From assembly GCA_025454955.1 (NCBI GenBank), contig JALONL010000022.1, forward strand, positions 18,726-82,725: DNA of 64,000 bases. Direction: 5' to 3'. A model generated the notes under the pieces. It was not told the DNA's origin. It was given only the letters and a program-made list of their open reading frames with translations, and ran no database searches. Positions 41,356 through 50,883 of this stretch are shown piece by piece (positions within the stretch are counted from its first letter, which is position 1; each line of letters opens with the position of its first letter). The DNA is from Bacteroidia bacterium (GTDB lineage: Bacteria; Bacteroidota; Bacteroidia; Palsa-965). The position numbers and the translations under genes are program-made.

Positions 41356-42542
41356 GCAAAACCTTATATTTATTTACCGATAAATATCCTTACGACGAAG
41401 GCGAACAATATCTCGAAAATGAGATGCAGTTTCTGGCCGGCCGATTCGACCGTATTGTAATTTTACCGCAAACCCGCGCCTCATTCCAGCGCCCCGTGCC
41501 GCCCAATGCCGAAGTACATTTCTTAGGTACTAATGTAAGATACGGCAAGCTCATTTTGCTGAAAAATTTGCCGCTGCTGCTGTCGGTATTAGCCACCGAG
41601 TGGAAACACGGGCGCCGCGAACTTCGGAGTTTTGCGCACCTGAAAGGTACCGTGCAGCAGTTTTACAACGCACTCTGTCATGCCCGCGCATTCGACGAGT
41701 ATTTGCGCACACAGCCGCAAAGCGAAAACTACTTTTACTCGTACTGGTTTTTTCAGTGGAGCACCATGCTGGCTTTGCTCAGGGCGCAGGGCAAAATACC
41801 GCAGTTCATCAGCCGCGCGCATCTCGGCGATCTTTACCCGGTGTTTGCCATGCGTCCCAATTACCTCAAGGCTTATCGCCTGCGGCAGATTTCGGCACTG
41901 CATCCTTGCTCCGAGCACGGCTCGCGCTACCTGCGCGATACGTACCCGCATTTTACGCACAAAATAAAAACCGCTTACCTCGGCGTACCGCACACAGCCG
42001 ACAATCCGATGCACAGCGATGCGTCGTTTACCGTGGTGTCCTGCTCGGCGGTTGACAGCCGCAAGCGTGTCGGGCTTATTGCATCGTCGCTGGCTTTGCT
42101 TCCATTTCCGGTGCGCTGGGTGCATTTCGGCCACGGTGCCGATCTGGAAAAGCTACGTGTACAATGCACCACGCTTCCGCCGCACATCACCGCCGAACTT
42201 CGTGGCTTTGTGCCCAATGCGCAGGTGCTCGAATTTTACCGCACCACACCGGTACACGTATTCATCAACCTGAGCCGCTACGAAGGTTTGCCGGTGTCTA
42301 TGATGGAGGCGGCCGCGGCGGGCATTCCGCTTATTGGCACACATATTTTCGGTGTGCCTGAAATTGTGGACGAAAGCACCGGTTTTCTTTTGCCCGAAAC
42401 GCCTTCGCCTGAGCAGGTGGCGGCGTGTGTGGAGAAGATTTACCGCGAGGGGGTTGCTTCGCTGCGCGAAGGGGCGCAGGCAATGCACAGGAAGCGGTTT
42501 TTGGATGCGACAAATTATGGGGTGGGTTTTTGGGGGGAGTGA
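41352..42542 (+). CDS. Glycosyltransferase, family 4
   Basis: The 396-residue GT-B protein begins LYLFTDKYPYDEGEQYLENE. The donor domain contains VSCSAVDSRKRVGLI, VRWVHFGHGADLEKL and NLSRYEGLPVSMMEAAAAGI (about 310-330), with the paired glutamates of GT4 enzymes. It is the typical form of capsule or O-antigen transferases. An 82-base gap follows, the longest in the operon, but no terminator or promoter is seen there. Confidence 0.85.
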   Translation: MSKTLYLFTDKYPYDEGEQYLENEMQFLAGRFDRIVILPQTRASFQRPVPPNAEVHFLGTNVRYGKLILLKNLPLLLSVLATEWKHGRRELRSFAHLKGTVQQFYNALCHARAFDEYLRTQPQSENYFYSYWFFQWSTMLALLRAQGKIPQFISRAHLGDLYPVFAMRPNYLKAYRLRQISALHPCSEHGSRYLRDTYPHFTHKIKTAYLGVPHTADNPMHSDASFTVVSCSAVDSRKRVGLIASSLALLPFPVRWVHFGHGADLEKLRVQCTTLPPHITAELRGFVPNAQVLEFYRTTPVHVFINLSRYEGLPVSMMEAAAAGIPLIGTHIFGVPEIVDESTGFLLPETPSPEQVAACVEKIYREGVASLREGAQAMHRKRFLDATNYGVGFWGE

Positions 42543-42624
42543 AGAAATTGCTTAATGTGTATCTTCACTGCGAATTGAAGGGAAACAAAAACCAAACACC
42601 ACCGCTTTCCGTAAAAAAGCATCA

Positions 42625-43407
42625 ATGAGCCTCCTGATTTCCCAAACCGCCCCCGAAACCGGCATCATCGTTCAGGCCCGCATGGGTTCCACACGCCTGC
42701 CGGGGAAAGTGCTGATGCCGTTTTACGAAAACAGGAGCATTCTCGAAATCCTTTTGCAACGCCTGCAACAAAACGCTGCCCGCGTGCCGGTATGGCTGGC
42801 TACCTCGGCGTTGCAGGCCGATGATGCAGTGGCGACCGTGGCGGCCGAAGCAGGCGTGGGCTGTTTTCGCGGACATGAAACCGATGTGTTGCAGCGTTTT
42901 ACGCAGGCCGCACAGCAGGCGGGTTTTACGCGCATCATTCGCGTGTGTGCCGATAATCCGTTTCTTGATGCGGGTTTGCTCGACGAACTCATTGCCGCCT
43001 CGATGGTTTCCACGGCCGATTATTGCAGCTACCAGTTAAGCGGTGCGCTGCCGGCCATACGCTCGCACTGGGGCATTTTTGCCGAGTATGTTACACTCGA
43101 TGCCCTGAAACGCGCTGCCGATGCCACGGCCGATATGTTTTACCACGAGCATGTAACCAACTACATTTACGGCCATCCCGAAAAGTTTAATGTGCAGTGG
43201 ATAAATGCGCCTGAGGGTGTGTATGAAAATCTTTCGGTGCGGCTTACCATTGATACGCCCGAAGATTTTGCCGCATTGCAGCAACTTTACACCGATTTGG
43301 CCAACAACTCAAAACCAATTACTTTTAAGAACATACTTGCCGAATTAAAATCACGCCCCGCACTGCGTGAAGAAATGCAGCGGCAAATTGATCGTTTCCA
43401 GAAATGA
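42625..43407 (+). CDS. Cytidylyltransferase-like protein (SpsF type)
   Basis: The 260-residue nucleotidyltransferase has the motif QARMGSTRLPGKVL (17-30) that binds the nucleoside triphosphate, and ADNPFLD near 108. This pattern belongs to SpsF/NeuA-like enzymes that make CMP-activated sugars. Directly followed by a NeuB-type synthase (overlap of four bases), it most likely activates the nonulosonic acid made by that enzyme. The product is inferred to be a CMP-sugar; CMP versus another nucleotide cannot be proved from sequence. Confidence 0.82.
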   Translation: MSLLISQTAPETGIIVQARMGSTRLPGKVLMPFYENRSILEILLQRLQQNAARVPVWLATSALQADDAVATVAAEAGVGCFRGHETDVLQRFTQAAQQAGFTRIIRVCADNPFLDAGLLDELIAASMVSTADYCSYQLSGALPAIRSHWGIFAEYVTLDALKRAADATADMFYHEHVTNYIYGHPEKFNVQWINAPEGVYENLSVRLTIDTPEDFAALQQLYTDLANNSKPITFKNILAELKSRPALREEMQRQIDRFQK

Positions 43408-44453
43408 GTACACCTCAACGCATTTATGTAATCGGCGAAATTGGCCAGAACCACAACGGTTCGGTGGACATTGCCAAACTCATTATCGACGCAGCCGCAA
43501 GGCCCATTCGCGAAGAACTCTTTCAGCGCGAATACCGCCCCATGGACGCCGTAAAACTCACCAAACGCGACCTGAACGAAGAACTCTCGCGCTCGCAAAT
43601 GGATCGTGTGTACGACAGTCCGCACTCGTTTGGCCGCACCTACGGCGAACACCGCGCAAAGCTGGAACTCAACGACGAGCAGCACTTTGAGCTGTATCAG
43701 TACGCCAAAAGCTACGGGCTCGATTTTGTGGAAACGCTTTGCGCCATTGGCTGTCTGAGTATGCTCAAACTCTTCACGCCCGACTCGCTCAAAGTAGCCA
43801 GCCGCGATTTAACCAACCTGCCGCTGCTTGAAGCAATGGCCGAAACAAAAATTCCCATCATCCTCTCTACCGGTATGGCCGGAAAAGTACAACTGGATGA
43901 TGCCCTGAACGCGATTTCGCGCCATCACAATCACATTTCCATCCTGCACTGCGTATCGCAATATCCTACCGATCCGCGCAGTGTAAACCTGCTTACCCTT
44001 GCCTGGCTGCAAAAGAATTATCCGCAATACACCATCGGTTATTCCGATCACACCATTGGCATTTCCGTGCCGGTGGCGGCTTGTGCCATGGGTGCGAAAA
44101 TTATTGAAAAGCACATTACCCTTGATCGCCGTATGAAAGGCACCGATCAGGCCGGTTCGCTTGGCCCCGATGGCATGGTGCGCATGATGCGCGATTTGCG
44201 GGCGCTGGAAGAATCGTTCGGGAAGGAAGAAATTTTTATCGAACCTTCGGTAGAAGCCGCCCGCGTGAAATTAGAACGCTCCATCGCCTCGAAACGCGCC
44301 CTGAAAGCAGGCGAAATAATTACTGAAAACGATTTACACCTGCTTTCGCCCGGCGATGGTTTTAAATGGGCCGACCGCACACAGGTAATCGGAAAAAAAC
44401 TCACCGCCGATATTCCGGCCGATGAAATAATTTACGCACAGCATCTCGCATGA
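43404..44453 (+). CDS. NeuB-family nonulosonate synthase with SAF domain
   Basis: The 349-residue aldolase-type enzyme condenses phosphoenolpyruvate with a sugar to give a nine-carbon acid (sialic, legionaminic or pseudaminic type). Visible are GEIGQNHNGS (11-20), the barrel motif LSTGMAGK, the TIGYSDHTIGI segment, EKHITLDRRMKGTDQAGSL and a C-terminal SAF (antifreeze-like) domain from about 290 (SIASKRALKAGEIIT). No 2-epimerase (NeuC) is nearby, so the precursor is not obvious. Residues about 35-70 (FQREYRPMDAVKLTKRD) vary from classic NeuB. Confidence 0.88.
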   Translation: MSTPQRIYVIGEIGQNHNGSVDIAKLIIDAAARPIREELFQREYRPMDAVKLTKRDLNEELSRSQMDRVYDSPHSFGRTYGEHRAKLELNDEQHFELYQYAKSYGLDFVETLCAIGCLSMLKLFTPDSLKVASRDLTNLPLLEAMAETKIPIILSTGMAGKVQLDDALNAISRHHNHISILHCVSQYPTDPRSVNLLTLAWLQKNYPQYTIGYSDHTIGISVPVAACAMGAKIIEKHITLDRRMKGTDQAGSLGPDGMVRMMRDLRALEESFGKEEIFIEPSVEAARVKLERSIASKRALKAGEIITENDLHLLSPGDGFKWADRTQVIGKKLTADIPADEIIYAQHLA

Positions 44454-45199
44454 GCATAGAAACCAAAACAATCGCCTCCGGCCACGAGCAGGATTTACGC
44501 GCCCGGTTTGCCGAACTCTACCGCAGTTCGCCCATTCCGGCCAACGAACAACTCTCCAACACCGGACTTTTCGTAAAGCGTCAGGAACTTACCAAAACGC
44601 TTTTCATGAACGAACTCTATCAGAAATTCCTGCATGTACACGGGGTAATGATGGAGTTTGGTGTGCGCTGGGGGCAGAATTTAGTGACGCTGAACAACCT
44701 TCGCGGCATTTACGAACCGTACAATTACAGCCGCAAACTCATTGGTTTCGATACGTTCGAGGGTTTTCCCTCGGTTCACGAACAGGATGGAACGCATGAG
44801 GTAATTAAAAAAGGCGCTTTTTCGGTAACCGAGAATTACGAAGAATATCTTCAGGAAGTACTCAATTATCACGAAAAGGAATGTCCGCTCAACCATATCC
44901 GCAAAAACACTTTGGTAAAAGGCGATGCGGTGGTACAGTTGGAAAAATACCTTGCAGCACATCCCGAAACCATTGTAGCCTTTGCATACTTTGATTTCGA
45001 TATTTACGAGCCCACCCGCCGCTGTCTGGAACTGCTGGCACCGCATCTTACCAAAGGTTCGGTAATAGGTTTTGATGAATTGTGCGACCCGCATTTCCCC
45101 GGCGAAACACAGGCACTGAAAGACGTGCTGGGCCTGCAAAATATACGCCTGCAGCGTTTCAGCTACACGGGCATTCAGTCATACATGATTGTGGAATGA
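44450..45199 (+). CDS. TylF-like O-methyltransferase
   Basis: The 249-residue SAM-dependent enzyme has motifs MEFGVRWGQN (SAM site), IGFDTFEGFPSVHEQDG and YFDFDIYEPTRRCLELLAPHL, characteristic of the macrocin/TylF O-methyltransferase group, which methylate sugar hydroxyls. It lies between NeuB-like and KdsC-like genes and may methylate the operon's unusual sugar or the finished glycan. Overlaps of four bases exist on both sides. The exact acceptor is unknown. Confidence 0.8.
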   Translation: MSIETKTIASGHEQDLRARFAELYRSSPIPANEQLSNTGLFVKRQELTKTLFMNELYQKFLHVHGVMMEFGVRWGQNLVTLNNLRGIYEPYNYSRKLIGFDTFEGFPSVHEQDGTHEVIKKGAFSVTENYEEYLQEVLNYHEKECPLNHIRKNTLVKGDAVVQLEKYLAAHPETIVAFAYFDFDIYEPTRRCLELLAPHLTKGSVIGFDELCDPHFPGETQALKDVLGLQNIRLQRFSYTGIQSYMIVE

Positions 45200-45708
45200 A
45201 CACCCTGCCCAGATTAGTACTTACCGATATTGACGGTGTGTGGACCGATGGCGGAATGTATTACGACCAGACGGGCAACGAGTGGAAGAAGTTTAATACT
45301 TCCGACAGCGCCGGAGTATTGTTTCTGCGCCAGTTGAATATACCGCTGGGAATAATTACCGGCGAAAATACCGAGATTGTGGCGCGCCGGGCAGCCAAGC
45401 TCAAAATTGATATGCTGCATCAGGGCATAAACAATAAATTGGAATGTGCGCAGCAGATTTGCCGCGACCTGAATATTTCGCTGGCCGAGGTGGCCTACAT
45501 TGGCGACGATATTGGCGATGTGCAGCTGCTGCGTAGTGTGGGATTTTCGGCGGCTCCGCTTAACGCACCGGTATATGTGCGCAACGAAGTGCATCTGGTT
45601 ACACAGAGCAGGGGAGGCGAGGGCGCATTCCGCGAATTTGTGGAAACCATGCTTTTGCGCGCCGGCAAATTGCAGGAAGTGCTCGACCGGATTAATCCGC
45701 GTAATTAA
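45196..45708 (+). CDS. HAD phosphatase, KdsC-like
   Basis: The 170-residue HAD enzyme has motif I LTDIDGVWTDG (Asp11 nucleophile, Asp13), TGENTEI for motif II and GDDIGDVQLL (Asp104/105, Asp108) for motif IV. This is the size and pattern of KdsC and of the phosphatase halves of NeuA-type sialate enzymes. Its position two genes after the NeuB-like synthase suggests it removes phosphate from the nine-carbon acid phosphate before CMP activation. Start ATG 45196 overlaps the previous stop (ATGA). Confidence 0.88.
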   Translation: MNTLPRLVLTDIDGVWTDGGMYYDQTGNEWKKFNTSDSAGVLFLRQLNIPLGIITGENTEIVARRAAKLKIDMLHQGINNKLECAQQICRDLNISLAEVAYIGDDIGDVQLLRSVGFSAAPLNAPVYVRNEVHLVTQSRGGEGAFREFVETMLLRAGKLQEVLDRINPRN

Positions 45709-45721
45709 TTGCGGCAATTAA

Positions 45722-47044
45722 ATGACAGCAGCGCAGGTCTTTGGCTTTTACAGGAGTTTGATTTCGGCTTCGGCAGCGGGGAAAACTTCGTCGCAGGAAG
45801 CATTGGCAGGCTGGTGTGTGCTGCATAAATCCACTTTTCGCTTGCCGCACCAGGCCGCACACGATAAGCTGTTGCCCCTGCGTATGCTGAAACGACTGCT
45901 GAACTGCGGGGCAGGTGAAAAAGCAGTAACCACAATTGAAGGCGGAGAAAAACACATAGCCGTATTCGACAACAGTGCTACTGCGCAGGCCATGCGCGTG
46001 GCACACCTGAAAGCCAATACAGGTTTGCTGCCGTCAATTTTCATCAGTCGCAAAGGATTATTGGGGCAGCCACTGAGTATTGGTCAAAAGCTAAGCGCAG
46101 TTATTATTGCTTTGCGGCTGCTGTTTATGCGTGGGCCGCAGGCGCAAAAAGCATTGCTGCTTCACGAAGTGTTTGAAGCGGCGGCCTTGCTGCGTGTGCT
46201 GCGAGGCCATGGAATTACTTACCTGCATTTTTACTCGCCGTTTGAGAAAGATGCCAATGCGCTTGCCCTGTTGCTGCGCAAACATGGTGTGCAGGTAAAT
46301 AAACTTCCCTCGCCAAGCCTTCTGGGAGCGCATCATCAGGAACTGATTACCGATACGCTCAGCCTCGGCAGTCCGTATCAGGCCGATGAGCTTGAGGCAT
46401 ACCGCGCCACGCACCACTTCACACACATACAACATTTCACGCCCGAACGCTGGGCCGATTACGGGCACCTGTACGCTGCTGCTCCCGCCGCACCGCCACA
46501 CACCATAGGGTTTTACTCGCACGCCGTGTGGCTGCGCGAGGCCGATGGTCACCAGGATTCGGGCTTTGGCGACCATACCGCCGAAAAGGAAGCCGTAAAA
46601 GCCCTTGCCGCATACCTGCGCACACACAAAGAGTCCGAATTGCTCATTTTCCTGCACCCGCGCGAACGCAAACCCGAATTTGCCGAACGCACCCGCGCCC
46701 ACTACGACGCGGCTTTCGGGGGCATCAGCTACCGTTTTTCCAACAGCACCAAACCCGGCACGGCTCAGTTTGATGCGGTAGATGTGGGCATTGGCGGCAT
46801 AAGCACCATTTTGTTTGAACGGCTTTTTGCAGCCCGCAAAACCCTGTTCTTTCCCGCTGGCGTAAGCGCATTTCCGCAGCCGCAAAGCCCCATTGCAAAA
46901 ATTTGTCCGTTAAACCACGAACAACTTGCCGCCGCGCTCAACCACGCGCTGCACACCCCCGTAGCCGCCTGGCTCCACGAAACCGGCGCAGTACGCTACA
47001 CTGCCGCGCAATGGCTGTACGATAAAAACCCCGCACACGCATGA
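45722..47044 (+). CDS. Putative glycan biosynthesis protein, 440 aa
   Basis: This protein has no signal peptide or membrane segment. It has features of a GT-B-like fold: GHGITYLHFYSPFEKDANAL, then GFYSHAVWLREADG, LLIFLHPRERKPEF and FDAVDVGIGGISTILFERLF, a late motif resembling those of capsular and polysialyl-type transferases (HP near the middle, Gly-Ser/Thr-Glu near the end). A transferase of the operon's sugars is a reasonable inference. The last residues are alanine-rich. It starts 13 bases after the KdsC-like gene. Confidence 0.6.
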   Translation: MTAAQVFGFYRSLISASAAGKTSSQEALAGWCVLHKSTFRLPHQAAHDKLLPLRMLKRLLNCGAGEKAVTTIEGGEKHIAVFDNSATAQAMRVAHLKANTGLLPSIFISRKGLLGQPLSIGQKLSAVIIALRLLFMRGPQAQKALLLHEVFEAAALLRVLRGHGITYLHFYSPFEKDANALALLLRKHGVQVNKLPSPSLLGAHHQELITDTLSLGSPYQADELEAYRATHHFTHIQHFTPERWADYGHLYAAAPAAPPHTIGFYSHAVWLREADGHQDSGFGDHTAEKEAVKALAAYLRTHKESELLIFLHPRERKPEFAERTRAHYDAAFGGISYRFSNSTKPGTAQFDAVDVGIGGISTILFERLFAARKTLFFPAGVSAFPQPQSPIAKICPLNHEQLAAALNHALHTPVAAWLHETGAVRYTAAQWLYDKNPAHA

Positions 47045-48018
47045 GCCAGGTAAATTTCAACGTGCTTTCCGACAACCGCCACTTTGCCCGCAACTACAAA
47101 GGGCTGGCGCGGCTGCGTTACTGGCTGGGCATTTACATGGGCTTTGCCAAAGCCTGGCTGCGACTGTGGAAAACCCTGCGCAAAAAAGAATGCTACTACG
47201 GCCCGTTTAAAGGCGAGTTTGGCCATTTTCTGGCGCATAACCTGCCGTTTATCGCATACCTGCACAGCCGGGGCGTAAAAATTCATTACTGCGGCATGCA
47301 ACTGCACGAGCCGTTTCTGGTAAATGAAAATGGGCAGCCGCTGGTGGCCTCTTACCACGGCCTGCGCGACTTTTTTGCCGAAGTACCGCCCAAACTCAAC
47401 AAAGCCGTGCCGCCGGCCGATGTGCAGCAGGAAATAAACGCTTTCCATAAAAAAGCCACCGCTTCGGGTTTGCCGTTCTGGAATATCGACGATGAATACT
47501 ACTACTGGTTTATTCACCGTAGCTGGCTGCTCAAAGGCCATCACCTCCATTACCCCGATCTGTCCAAAGTATATCGCACCACCACCGAAAAAAGCTGTGT
47601 GCTTTTTCCGCGCAGCAAGGGCGCAGCCTCTTCGCTCAACAACGGCGAGGCCTGGGACTACGACGAACTGGCCGAACTGCTGAGCCCGTATTTCGACAAA
47701 GTATATGTAACCGGCCATCCCTCGCAAACCATAGCCGTGCGCGAACGCGGAAACATTGTACTGCGCATCAGTGCCGATAACCGCAACGTGCTCGAAACCT
47801 GCGCCAATGCCTCGCTCATTGTTACCCAGCATTCGGGCGCGGTTTATCTGGCCGATTATGTGCCTGCGCAGGTGCTCATAATTTACAAAGGCGGCACACA
47901 AATAGGCAGCCTGGTAAATACGCTCCGTTTTCGCGGAAAAAGAGCCGCCGCAAAGCCATTTCACTACGCTTATTCCACACCCGAAATAATTACATTTGTC
48001 AAAAACCAGTTTGCATGA
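47041..48018 (+). CDS. Putative glycosyltransferase, 325 aa
   Basis: This soluble protein of unknown family has a C-terminal half like GT-B donor domains: SCVLFPRSKGAASSL, then FDKVYVTGHPSQTIAVRERG, then ETCANASLIVTQHSGAVYLADYV, which recalls the GT9 (heptosyltransferase) style of strand plus SG/HSG turn. The N-terminal part contains FGHFLAHNLPFIAYL. The acceptor is unknown. Overlaps of four bases tie it to both neighbours. It may be a second transferase specific for the heptose-like sugar made by genes 48584-51305. Confidence 0.55.
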   Translation: MSQVNFNVLSDNRHFARNYKGLARLRYWLGIYMGFAKAWLRLWKTLRKKECYYGPFKGEFGHFLAHNLPFIAYLHSRGVKIHYCGMQLHEPFLVNENGQPLVASYHGLRDFFAEVPPKLNKAVPPADVQQEINAFHKKATASGLPFWNIDDEYYYWFIHRSWLLKGHHLHYPDLSKVYRTTTEKSCVLFPRSKGAASSLNNGEAWDYDELAELLSPYFDKVYVTGHPSQTIAVRERGNIVLRISADNRNVLETCANASLIVTQHSGAVYLADYVPAQVLIIYKGGTQIGSLVNTLRFRGKRAAAKPFHYAYSTPEIITFVKNQFA

Positions 48019-48584
48019 AGCGACTTGAAATCGATTACTCACTCGGATCAATGGATGCCCTTGTTTCGATGGCGAGATACAGTTTTGTAAACCGTACCCT
48101 GAACGATAAAAACCTGCGCGTACTCGATTACGGCTGCGGTTCGGGCTACGGCACACGGATTCTGAAAGAGAAATTTACCCAGGTCGTTTCGCACGACGTA
48201 TATCCCGACGGCTATGCGCCCGAAGGCATTGAGGTGGAACAGGACATTACCAAACTTGCCGAAGGCTCGTTCGACGTAATTACCTGTTTCGAAGTAATCG
48301 AGCACATGGACGAAGCCGCGCAGCACGAACTCATGAACACCATGCGCCGCCTGCTTAAACCCGACGGCACGCTGTTTATTTCCACCGTGCGCAAAATGGA
48401 TCCGCCGCCCACACAAAACCGCCGCGACTATCACATACGCGAACTCAGCTACGCCGAACTCTATCAGTTTTGCGCCGACAGGTTCCGCAATGTTTATACG
48501 TTTGGTCAGATAGACCAGATTATCTCCACATTTTATCCGGAGAATCATTATCACTTTGTATTCATCTGCACCGGAACGCGCTGA
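48015..48584 (+). CDS. Class I SAM-dependent methyltransferase
   Basis: The 189-residue protein has the Rossmann SAM motif VLDYGCGSGYGTRIL, the acidic second strand, and FDVITCFEVIEHMDEA with PDGTLFIST for the later motifs, the pattern of Methyltransf_11/UbiE-like enzymes. In a glycan operon it likely methylates a sugar or a lipid-linked intermediate. Its stop codon overlaps the next ATG (TGATG). Confidence 0.85.
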   Translation: MKRLEIDYSLGSMDALVSMARYSFVNRTLNDKNLRVLDYGCGSGYGTRILKEKFTQVVSHDVYPDGYAPEGIEVEQDITKLAEGSFDVITCFEVIEHMDEAAQHELMNTMRRLLKPDGTLFISTVRKMDPPPTQNRRDYHIRELSYAELYQFCADRFRNVYTFGQIDQIISTFYPENHYHFVFICTGTR

Positions 48585-49465
48585 TGGGAATTACAGAAAA
48601 AGTAAACGCATTTATTGAACAGGCCAAAGGCCTGCGTGTGGCGGTGGTGGGCGAAACCATCATCGACCAGTTTATTGAAGTGACGTATGAAGGTCACTCC
48701 ATGAAATCGTTCTGCCCTGTATTCAAACTCGAATCGGGAAAAGAACCGCTGGTACAGAAAGGCGGCGCAGCTGCCATTGCCGGGCATTTGCAGGATTTTG
48801 TGAAAGAGGTTACCCTTATTTCCAATCCCGGCGATGAAATTGTGAAAACGCGCTACATGGATGCGTTTGATAAAAAGAAACACGTAGAGATAAACAAATT
48901 CGACACTTCGAATTTTGGTCCGATTACTATTAATACCTCCGATTATGATGTGGTAATTGTGGCCGATTTCGGGCATGGTTACTGCGATAAATTAAATATT
49001 ACCGACGGGTTTCATTTGATGTGCCAGACCAATTCAAACAATTTTGGTTTTAACCGCATATCGAAATGGAAGCAGTACCGCAAAAAAAGCATCACGCTCG
49101 ATTTGCGCGAAGCCAGCCTGCAGATGAACCGCACCATTAGCCGCGACAACGACGCCGATATTGCGGAGTTGTACAACTACGAACTCAACACCGAGCATCT
49201 TTTTGTGACACTCGGCGGAAAAGGTTCGCTGCATTACAACGGCAGTACTTCTGTTCATCAGCATTCGTACAAAAGTGTAATTGTAGATACCATTGGAGCC
49301 GGCGATACGTTTCTGGCTTTCTGTACACTGCTTCCTGCGCTGCAGGGCAATGTAACCGACCTCACCATTCCGGCACTTGCGGCCAGTCTTTCCACCACCT
49401 GGCTTTGCAACGAACAATCTGTTACCCGTACAAAACTCCTCGATCATGCAGCTCGCGTCGTATAA
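48584..49465 (+). CDS. PfkB-family sugar kinase (HldE N-domain-like)
   Basis: The 293-residue kinase aligns in layout with the heptose-7-phosphate 1-kinase domain of HldE/RfaE: RVAVVGETIIDQFIEV, VQKGGAAAIAGHL, KTRYMD, YDVVIVADFGHGY, LFVTLGGKGSLHY and the catalytic base motif VDTIGAGDTF (about 245-255). It would phosphorylate a sugar phosphate ahead of nucleotide activation. HldE has a fused adenylyltransferase; here the nucleotidyltransferase is separate (50880). Start is ATG 48584; longer frames begin inside the methyltransferase gene. Confidence 0.82.
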   Translation: MGITEKVNAFIEQAKGLRVAVVGETIIDQFIEVTYEGHSMKSFCPVFKLESGKEPLVQKGGAAAIAGHLQDFVKEVTLISNPGDEIVKTRYMDAFDKKKHVEINKFDTSNFGPITINTSDYDVVIVADFGHGYCDKLNITDGFHLMCQTNSNNFGFNRISKWKQYRKKSITLDLREASLQMNRTISRDNDADIAELYNYELNTEHLFVTLGGKGSLHYNGSTSVHQHSYKSVIVDTIGAGDTFLAFCTLLPALQGNVTDLTIPALAASLSTTWLCNEQSVTRTKLLDHAARVV

Positions 49466-49970
49466 AGAGTATTACACCAAGTGGATGAACGATCCGCACC
49501 TGGAGCAGCAAATGCAGGAAGCCATAACTATGCTGCGCACCGGCAATGTGAAGCGGATTTATTTCATTGGCAACGGCGGCAGCAATTCCATCTGTTCGCA
49601 CATGATGGAAGATTACGCCAAAATAGGCCGTTTCCGCACGCACGCTTTTTCCGATGCCGCCCTCATTACCTGCTATGCCAACGACTACGGCTACGAACGC
49701 GCCATGGCCGAGTGGCTTAAACTCCATTTCGAGTCGGGCGATTTACTGGTAGCCATAAGCAGTTCGGGCGAATCGAAAAATATTCTCAACGCCGTGGCGC
49801 AGGCCCGCGAACTGGGCGGACGTGTACTCACACTCTCGGGCTTTGAGCCGGGCAATACACTGAGCCGCAGCGGCGACATTAATTTCCTAACGCCTGTGCG
49901 CAACTACGGCATTGTAGAATGCTTCCACCAAACCATTCTGCACATCATACTCGATTCGCTGCATGACTGA
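49446..49970 (+). CDS. SIS-domain isomerase (GmhA-like)
   Basis: The 174-residue SIS protein has the sugar-phosphate loop FIGNGGSNSICSHMMEDY and AISSSGESKNIL, as in phosphoheptose isomerase GmhA. GmhA converts sedoheptulose 7-phosphate to heptose 7-phosphate, the substrate of an HldE-like kinase, which is encoded just upstream with a 20-base overlap. ATG 49446 gives the expected N-terminus (MQLASYKEYY); an earlier ATG at 49377 lies well inside the kinase gene. Confidence 0.82.
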   Translation: MQLASYKEYYTKWMNDPHLEQQMQEAITMLRTGNVKRIYFIGNGGSNSICSHMMEDYAKIGRFRTHAFSDAALITCYANDYGYERAMAEWLKLHFESGDLLVAISSSGESKNILNAVAQARELGGRVLTLSGFEPGNTLSRSGDINFLTPVRNYGIVECFHQTILHIILDSLHD

Positions 49971-50883
49971 ACGTGTGCTCATAACCGGAGTGGCCGGCTT
50001 TATCGGCTCCAACCTGCTCGATGTGCTGCTGGCCGAAACCAACTGGCACATAGACGGCATCGACAACCTGAGCACCGGCACCAAAGCCAATATCGATCAC
50101 GCGCTGGGCAATGCCCGTTTTCAATTCATCGAAGGCGATCTGGCCCAGCTTACTTCGTTAAAGCCTTACACCAAAGTATTTCACCTGGCCGCTTTGCCGC
50201 GCATACAGCCCAGTTTCGAACTCGTTGGCGAACACATTACTGCCAACGTCACGCGGGCCATGCATCTGGTGGAACTCATGATTAGGGAAAATTATTTCCC
50301 GCGATTGGTGTACAGCGGTTCAAGCGCCATTTACGGCACGCCGCAAAATATTCCCACCGCCGAAGACGAAGCCGTAAGCTGCCTCAGTCCGTATGCGTTT
50401 CAGAAATACGAAGTGGAAAAATACCTCGAACTGCTGGCCACGCGCTATCCGCTCGATTATGTCACACTGCGTTATTTCAATCCCTACGGCCCGCGCAGTT
50501 TCAATCCGGCCAATTCGTTTAACGCATACAGCAGTGTGGTGGGCATTTTCCTGAACCGCCACCGAAACAGACAACCGCTGCTGGTAACCGGCGACGGCAC
50601 ACAGCGCCGCGATTTTGTACATGTGTATGACCTTGCGCTGGCCAACCTGGCTGCCGCCCGTCATCCCGAACGTATAAACACGGCTTTCAATGTGGGCTTT
50701 GGCAGCACATTATCGGTGCTCGAACTGGCCCGGATGATTTCGGCCGATATTGAATTTATCGCCAAACGCGAAGGCGAGGCCGACATTACTTTTGCCGATA
50801 CCTCGAAAGCGCAGCAAATATTGGGCTGGGCACCAAAACACACTCTCGAAAATTATTTGCAACAGGAACTTCATCGCGCATGA
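49963..50883 (+). CDS. NAD-dependent sugar epimerase/dehydratase
   Basis: The 306-residue extended SDR enzyme has the NAD motif TGVAGFIGS (Gly9, 12, 15), HLAALPRIQPSF, YSGSSAIYG and the YAFQK catalytic pair, then LRYFNPYGPR. It resembles UDP-glucose/galactose 4-epimerases and GDP- or ADP-heptose epimerases. In this operon it probably epimerises the nucleotide sugar produced by the kinase-isomerase-nucleotidyltransferase set. The DNA overlaps the SIS gene by eight bases. Confidence 0.85.
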   Translation: MTERVLITGVAGFIGSNLLDVLLAETNWHIDGIDNLSTGTKANIDHALGNARFQFIEGDLAQLTSLKPYTKVFHLAALPRIQPSFELVGEHITANVTRAMHLVELMIRENYFPRLVYSGSSAIYGTPQNIPTAEDEAVSCLSPYAFQKYEVEKYLELLATRYPLDYVTLRYFNPYGPRSFNPANSFNAYSSVVGIFLNRHRNRQPLLVTGDGTQRRDFVHVYDLALANLAAARHPERINTAFNVGFGSTLSVLELARMISADIEFIAKREGEADITFADTSKAQQILGWAPKHTLENYLQQELHRA